Below, one piece after another: positions 43,401-44,526 of a DNA stretch of 44,526 nt. The stretch is from Lachnospiraceae bacterium. Its GTDB lineage: Bacteria > Bacillota > Clostridia > Lachnospirales > Lachnospiraceae. The first letter of the stretch is position 1. Every line of letters begins with the position of its first letter. The stretch lies in assembly GCA_028696165.1 (NCBI GenBank), contig JAQVHQ010000027.1, positions 1 through 44,526 of the forward strand. Reading direction: 5' to 3'. Below the pieces are notes generated by a model. That model did not search any database and was not told the DNA's origin. It was given only the letters and a program-made list of their open reading frames with translations. Both the position numbers and the translations under genes were made by a program.

Positions 43401-44412
43401 AGCTGATCTCCAAGTACGTAAAACACAGACCTTATTAAAGGGCGAAAGCTATGAGCAGACGACTGGACTTGGAGAGGTGTCCTTCCAGCTGCTTGATGAG
43501 GCGAAGGAAAATGTTGTAGCAAGAGCAACCAGTGATTTAGACGGAGATCTTACCTTTAAGGATGTTACCATTGGAACCTATTACCTCCATGAGGTAGCAA
43601 AACCGGGATATCGTGCAGCAGAAGATATCAAAGTAATCCTAAGACCAGAGAGCGAAACAACGTATGATCCAGATCGTGTCAGGGTTCAGATTTATTATGT
43701 AAATGCGGATGGAGAAGAAGTTCGGCTTCGCAATGGCGAGTCTGTTGCGGTGGATAATACACCAATTAAGGGCAGCATTTCTTTCTATAAGATGGATACC
43801 TCTAATAAGTTTGCCGCAGCCGGAACAGAATTTGAGATTTTCCGTATCATTGGAAGCCGGAAGATATCCATGGGAACGGCCAAAGCAGACAAAGATGGAC
43901 TGGTTCAATTCGAGAACCTGGAATATGGTAAGTATCAGATAGTCGAGACAAACGCCGGAACTGGATTTAAAGATGATAACAAGGTGAGCTTCGTTGTGAA
44001 GCCAAGTGATTTGACGGTTACAGCCGGAACGGACGGAGCAGAAGATACATTTACCTACGCAAAAGGAACAAAAGAGGATGCAAAGACGAATGAAGTCATT
44101 TCTGCAGATGTAAAACTGGTTAAGAAAGACCAGGATGGCAACACACGTGCAGGTGCGATGTTTTATATCTTACGTTTGGCCAGTGGCGGAAATGATGCCG
44201 ATGGAACAGGCATGGTTGTGGATGTATCGAAGGAAGACCTTTCGTGGAGTAATTATCCTGAGGGATATGATGGACCGTGGGTATTCTATCAGCCGCGGGA
44301 AAATGTAACCAGTGGTGAGAATGGAGCAATTTCCATAGATAATCTACCTTATGGAATCTATCGCCTGCAGGAAACAGGATTTGATTCAGAACTATCGGGT
44401 GGGCTAGCGTAA
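37408..44412 (+). CDS. Giant SpaA/Cna-B surface protein, lacking its cell-wall anchor (2,334 aa)
   Basis: Secreted adhesin or pilin-like protein. A basic N terminus and signal sequence (about residues 1-45, GLALLLAVAMMGNG to LAADA) are followed by an acidic, Thr/Glu-rich stretch, then adhesin domains of the Cna/DUF11-like type (for example WVVKVNEFGVNMTNTVITD). The C-terminal 870 residues hold about seven SpaA/Cna-B isopeptide-type units starting near 1465, 1603, 1717, 1851, 1999, 2121 and 2234, most with a Lys near the start (FKKVGPDG, IRKVDAN, VRKTQTL, FYKMDTS, VKKDQDGN) and EIS/REIE/HEVA/VETN/QETG ends. The final unit breaks off at QETGFDSELSGGLA; no LPXTG motif or C-terminal membrane segment follows. 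AGAGGGG precedes ATG 37408. Confidence 0.9.
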   Translation: MKRQEIPKKKRGIAKRGLALLLAVAMMGNGNIASIPVLAADAVTQEETSITPDENTVVTPDSDTTTEVVTEEGKAGTTETEGVGTEIPAEPEATTEPATEDTTVRMSKDWTNDATQMNLLIASLVYKETGAEAPVQVLAVKDEAGAYRADLTAMNAYNLESLTIELGFDLVPAIAEKQIQPGDTLTYTLPVNMLNLTDTTEPVAVMNRDVADNNIELADQIATYEIKDNVVKVTFTDGVNAETATNIIGRISLPITLNTAALSSEQTTEATFALQTNEKQAVNTSCVITLPQAAATETTEDADAIDTPVTDGAVTDENDVTDEAEKDADVDTVDENTVDKNIDESNQDNADADSIIEETDKTQEEVAVTEDSASNSFVEGIKAIPRRVASFFSSLFAAKAATTATKTDIKNPTDGITNIRLTISNNSEGYTHDTTDENAKVNLGLKITADNDYLLNQLSTTIQILPGYPEYSEDDYATYDDYLDAVDEFLNANKESLPQVAYTLDLGSTSDFILPAEIDEDTEVPLRDEFYDVIANYTIKEVDGRYKMEIKMEPIVFNRSLDPISYNLEYSVDAEKINEGDSKFVEYKDGEVILTDKPNSGEGGENPPATPDYTIEKDAPSSVTSPYIDYEIHVQTNNDKTLLGSTGEGMVFEDQIPEGLVFDSIEFYCVVNGVEQPYVTEPDDVSIEDGKIYYNYKRVHDYTEAVIKIRLRLDDENYAAYMESGVFDKKFDNQAAFYDSATPDDKVYSNTTSTDMKLQMLDKDGIAAGLNGSRFQWSIEANTNTGGVANEWNIDTFVIDKLNLKAHTYEKNTGVQYYADGKYAETRTIQDIDELGLSDEDKNALIKAYQSYADDTGAAGSTLAAIFEKYGMVNPISFSVNADPVSGGKNGTEISADAEQIMIIPFNQYTDKDVQFKYYTDANYKAQGYASLDEWIAAASAGTGAEVTMDNDATLAWKWNFEGTGPEPWNPPSFTGSVSKTHTTHIVLGEKSAQNYDADTQTQSWVVKVNEFGVNMTNTVITDTFAKSTYSLDEGSVRYIKYDNATGRVLDQGEVSNKTVTSDDENTTLTINLGTVNKSEYYEIYFDTKVIDGSILGTQGVEKTLSNNVTINANVAGQPAETKTTADKKITTTLIKKDVVQNFSYADHSIGWQITVNPNHIPLENGVVTDPLPEGNGFASIEAATLTKKNEDGTTTEVSSTLTDKTGTSGTITFADGTSVTWNVTDNTTESGYSKDTLKFTLPPTGSDEDATYSFQVKTVMDQQYIDDNLKTNTDNVSVDNKATLNGTVYSVPVVADDAADAVAELEKPQITKEGTYDAEDGKISWMVVLNKEKADLSGMVLKEELSSVLELDIDTVKLYYTDQVSADGTVDTDTASMTEVSKEDQEEKFLIVPSYEGFSITVPDDDTYRHQVLVATFDTYLTDDATKSDIQNQVKLYIGEEEAQESNTSDGGMTDDYDVEDHVGSSKRPMLLVNKTSSTDGKPFPLEGATYEIKPYNVDSQGNLTENTTIAPKHVSTKATGNAAFVNLAPNVVYALYETKAPAGYAVDPKATYYRFTNSDSTSVSEDYTLDGEVIEVNVIAQNAGKYSAETIRKTDNLEIEDNSVSFKKVGPDGTTPLNGAKFQLERYIGTELKTFESNASVDGVVTFTGVDPGNYVLREIESGSVGMQSGATFDVTLAADADGNLSFTKFEGTSELATVSATDNTYTVIDKQTTGTIRIRKVDANATGKGLSGGAFDLYAIPATGDAVKVNETAVAADADGYVTFEKVPYNYFDANAENPSAYEISEVSAPVGYTLTDTPLSITADMITKAASAGTEENGYVNSFNVDVENTVFTDAEKTQLTMTNTRANAVVKIKKTFLNGAPDFTGMTQEEIDAELTRYQFTLNYAGQDGYRDDYDSWDSDFYVAIGTLKYSETDGFQIVFDTAGRKPGQPPLPYGTYNLVEYIYTTVEGATTHRGEADARFMAQNMIISEKDWVLTEDGTYEADIQIENKFRTADLQVRKTQTLLKGESYEQTTGLGEVSFQLLDEAKENVVARATSDLDGDLTFKDVTIGTYYLHEVAKPGYRAAEDIKVILRPESETTYDPDRVRVQIYYVNADGEEVRLRNGESVAVDNTPIKGSISFYKMDTSNKFAAAGTEFEIFRIIGSRKISMGTAKADKDGLVQFENLEYGKYQIVETNAGTGFKDDNKVSFVVKPSDLTVTAGTDGAEDTFTYAKGTKEDAKTNEVISADVKLVKKDQDGNTRAGAMFYILRLASGGNDADGTGMVVDVSKEDLSWSNYPEGYDGPWVFYQPRENVTSGENGAISIDNLPYGIYRLQETGFDSELSGGLA

Positions 44413-44444
44413 AATTTTATTCGGATAATGGAAAATAAATAAAA

Positions 44445-44526
44445 AGAGAACACCAACTTTGTGATAAAGTATTAAGCGACTAAACCAATACGGTGACAAA
44501 GAAAGGTGTTCTCTATGTATAACAGT
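44445..44526 (+). mobile_element. Probable insertion-sequence end with transposase start (partial)
   Basis: AGAGAACACC (44445-44454) and GGTGTTCTCT (44505-44514) are perfect inverted repeats, extended by CTTTGT against ACAAAG. An ATG at 44515 directly after the second arm opens a frame (MYNS) that runs out of the window. Placed just after an anchorless adhesin, this looks like the left side of an insertion sequence or related element; the family cannot be told from this little sequence. Confidence 0.45.

Overview
The window looks like a chromosomal segment of a low-GC gut Firmicute, most likely a member of the Lachnospiraceae/Clostridia. This is inferred from the A/T-rich codon use, strong AGGAGG-type ribosome binding sites, and a gene set typical of that group: a YkvI-type permease, an AI-2E/YtvI-type membrane protein, a YdiL-like small alarmone synthetase, a ferredoxin-type aldo/keto reductase, and a giant SpaA/Cna-B surface protein. 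No rRNA, tRNA or CRISPR array was seen.

Layout. 1-2.9 kb: a small protein made of 11-residue repeats, then two ABC ATPases followed by a decayed permease. 3.0-3.6 kb: a non-coding stretch with alternating ATGCCCC/GGGGCAT motifs. 3.6-6.9 kb: an OmpR-family response regulator, its histidine kinase and two membrane proteins in one operon. 6.9-10.6 kb: a LysR regulator divergent from a catabolic-looking cluster with a frameshifted RraA-like gene, a YkvI-type permease and an intact RraA-like gene. 10.6-12 kb: a broken L,D-transpeptidase. 12.1-16.6 kb: a MATE pump, an AI-2E/YtvI protein, a small (p)ppGpp synthetase and a short-chain dehydrogenase/epimerase. 16.6-21.3 kb: an AraC regulator divergent from an SGNH esterase and a GH2 beta-galactosidase. 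21.4-27.3 kb: a PF06541-type membrane protein, two pairs of 25-27 residue hydrophobic micropeptides (one pair leading into a radical SAM enzyme), a papain-like NlpC/P60-fold protein and an ABC exporter. 27.5-33.3 kb: MATE, cytidylate-kinase-like, broken dipeptidase, aldo/keto reductase, flavodoxin, cyclophilin-like and NTF2-like genes. 33.4-37.2 kb: an AbiEi-like antitoxin with truncated AbiEii toxin, a DUF4143 ATPase and a DEAD-box helicase. 37.4-44.4 kb: a 2,334-residue SpaA/Cna-B adhesin that ends without an anchor, next to the start of a probable insertion sequence.

The most notable signal is a shared promoter architecture at nine places (A 401, B 3521, G 12077, I 15390, C 21454, H 23974, D 22274, E 24710, F 26994). 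Each is exactly 48 bp: three consecutive 11-bp repeats (consensus close to ATTCnnAAACA), a 9-bp gap, then a -10 hexamer. This is the geometry expected for a PhoB/OmpR-type activator that replaces the -35 box. One copy sits in front of the response regulator at 3617, so that regulator is the obvious candidate. The inferred regulon links ABC exporters, a PF06541 membrane protein, a papain-like enzyme, a MATE pump, an alarmone synthetase and a radical SAM enzyme preceded by two micropeptides. It looks like an envelope-stress or peptide-defence/production system. Partial duplicates (a gene-tail remnant at 24633, a chimeric-looking end of the MATE gene at 13535-13561, twin promoter modules G and H, twin peptide pairs) suggest the regulon grew by repeated duplication and rearrangement.

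Several genes carry decay of one kind: small internal deletions or single-base losses in the exporter permease, RraA-like, L,D-transpeptidase and dipeptidase genes. This could be genuine recent decay or partly assembly error.
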